From NCBI GenBank assembly GCA_003978875.1, contig QNXQ01000057.1:1-6384 (forward strand): DNA of 6,384 nucleotides, written 5' to 3'. The position numbers were made by a program, and so were the translations under genes. Origin of the DNA: Aquifex sp. (lineage in GTDB: Bacteria > Aquificota > Aquificia > Aquificales > Aquificaceae). The first letter of the stretch is position 1. Each line of letters begins with the position of its first letter. The notes below the pieces were generated by a model. The model saw only the letters and a program-made list of their open reading frames with translations, was not told the origin of the DNA and made no database searches. Shown one piece after another: positions 5,740 through 6,384 of this stretch.

Positions 5740-6278
5740 CAAACTTTATAGGTTTTGAAAATCTGGATAAAATAGATTACGAAACTATTCGCGGTGAAGA
5801 AACCCGTTGTCATTTTTGCAAAAACCTGTGTATACGAACTTTTATAGACCTAAAGGTAAACGGTGATAAAAAAAGATACATAATAGCCACCTGCGATAAG
5901 GGGGAAGTGGAAACTAAAGAGGAGTTAAAAAAACTAATATCCGAAAAGAAGAAACTAAAAGAGAAGTACCCAAATTTTGTAGAAATTGCAAATAAGCTAC
6001 TCTTTCAGTCTTATAGGCCACCAAAAGTAGTAAAAGAAGAAGGAATTCTAAATTTCTTCAGAAGAAAAAAGTTAGAAAAATTGAAGAATACAGTTGCGGG
6101 CATACCGAGGGTTTTAAACATCTACTCTTACGCTCCTTTTTTCAGGACTTACTTTGAAGCCCTGGGAGTTAAAAAAGTAATATTTTCTGACTTTACCAGT
6201 GAGGAGTTGTACCGCAGGGGTTCAAAAAGAGGTTCTATCGGTAAAACCCTTTGGCTGTATGCCTTCGACTCAGAGTGA
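5736..6278 (+). CDS. DUF2229-type activase-associated protein, truncated at the C-terminus
   Basis: A 180-residue protein matching the N-terminal part of DUF2229, the domain that follows the BadF repeats in long single-chain acyl-CoA dehydratase activase-related proteins. It has a cysteine cluster, C25, C28 and C32 (CxxCxxxC, RCHFCKNLC), plus C53 (CDKGEVE), likely binding metal or Fe-S. A lysine-rich helix (about 64-78) follows, then the family segment GIPRVLNIYSYAPFFRTYFEALGV (122-145) and SDFTSEELYRRGSKRGSI (151-168). Relatives continue with a DPC-x-PSK cysteine motif after GSI. Here GKTLWLYAFDSE and a stop follow instead, while related sequence resumes in the +1 frame. The ATG overlaps the upstream stop and has a GGAGGG Shine-Dalgarno. 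It is probably a shortened or decaying gene. Confidence 0.75.
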   Translation: MTNFIGFENLDKIDYETIRGEETRCHFCKNLCIRTFIDLKVNGDKKRYIIATCDKGEVETKEELKKLISEKKKLKEKYPNFVEIANKLLFQSYRPPKVVKEEGILNFFRRKKLEKLKNTVAGIPRVLNIYSYAPFFRTYFEALGVKKVIFSDFTSEELYRRGSKRGSIGKTLWLYAFDSE

Positions 6279-6384
6279 TGGAGTTCAGTCTAAGGTGATA
6301 GAGGACTTAGGAGGAAGTATTTTCGTTTCTGTTGAAACTTCAGGAGATGCGGAGACGAACGTAAAAAGTAGAATTCTTATGAAA
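6241..6384 (+). pseudogene. Out-of-frame continuation of the DUF2229 region, runs off the window
   Basis: In the +1 frame relative to the preceding gene, positions 6241-6384 are open and read VKPFGCMPSTQSDGVQSKVI, then a segment ending SVETSGDAETNVKSRILMK. The P-F-G-C-M-P-S motif followed by a G-D-x-E-x-N-x-x-S-R pattern is what I recall from the later part of dehydratase-like and DUF2229 proteins. It should therefore belong to the same original protein. It overlaps the preceding gene by 38 bases. An ATG at 6259 could begin a separate product, but has no Shine-Dalgarno and would start after the conserved Cys. It is more likely a frameshifted or deletion-joined remnant. Confidence 0.55.

Noticed and set aside
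6249..6258. Programmed +1 frameshift at CTT TGG
   Set aside because: It resembles the prfB slip site only loosely, with no stop codon at the slip and no upstream Shine-Dalgarno-like stimulator. In addition, the conserved Lys-Pro-Phe of the +1 frame is already encoded before it, so the break lies upstream.

Overview
The window looks like chromosome from a thermophilic diderm bacterium, and Aquificota is my best guess. The reasons are a FadL-type outer-membrane protein (so two membranes), heavy use of ATA and AGA/AGG codons, an archaeal-looking endonuclease III, and a GC-rich structured patch in otherwise AT-rich DNA. No species name can be proven from the sequence alone.

Layout. Positions 1-221 hold no convincing protein gene. 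They contain a GC-rich block with three good hairpins and a promoter-like pair facing left, so I call a candidate small structured RNA on the minus strand. A FadL/OmpP1/TodX outer-membrane channel follows (222-1439). Next comes a co-directional group: miaB (tRNA methylthiotransferase, 1520-2842), a bifunctional-nuclease (BFN/DUF151) protein overlapping miaB by 4 bases (2839-3336), and a secreted or lipid-anchored GH114-type glycosidase starting at TTG (3360-4163). Converging on these with a 17-base gap is nth, endonuclease III (4181-4828, minus). After a 221-base divergent intergenic region lies an overlapping pair: a BadF/HgdC-type ATPase, the activase of 2-hydroxyacyl-CoA dehydratases (5050-5739), and a DUF2229-type partner (5736-6278). 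DUF2229-type coding sequence then continues in another frame to the window edge.

Function. miaB (tRNA wobble-region modification) and nth (base excision repair) are housekeeping genes. FadL and the GH114 enzyme act at the cell surface on hydrophobic solutes and amino-sugar polysaccharide. The final pair belongs to the ATP-driven low-potential electron-transfer family around 2-hydroxyacyl-CoA dehydratase activators.

The most unusual region is 5050-6384. The activase has phosphate motifs 1 and 2 only about 48 residues apart, where about 95 is usual, and it looks like the start of one BadF repeat joined to the end of a second. Its DUF2229 partner stops just after the GSI motif, while the family motif P-F-G-C-M-P-S resumes a few bases later in the +1 frame. 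This suggests a locus eroded by internal deletions, or an unusual minimal form. A second pattern is that miaB, the GH114 gene and nth lack Shine-Dalgarno sequences and each has a -10-like hexamer 9-10 bases before its start codon. The other complete genes have strong Shine-Dalgarno sequences.
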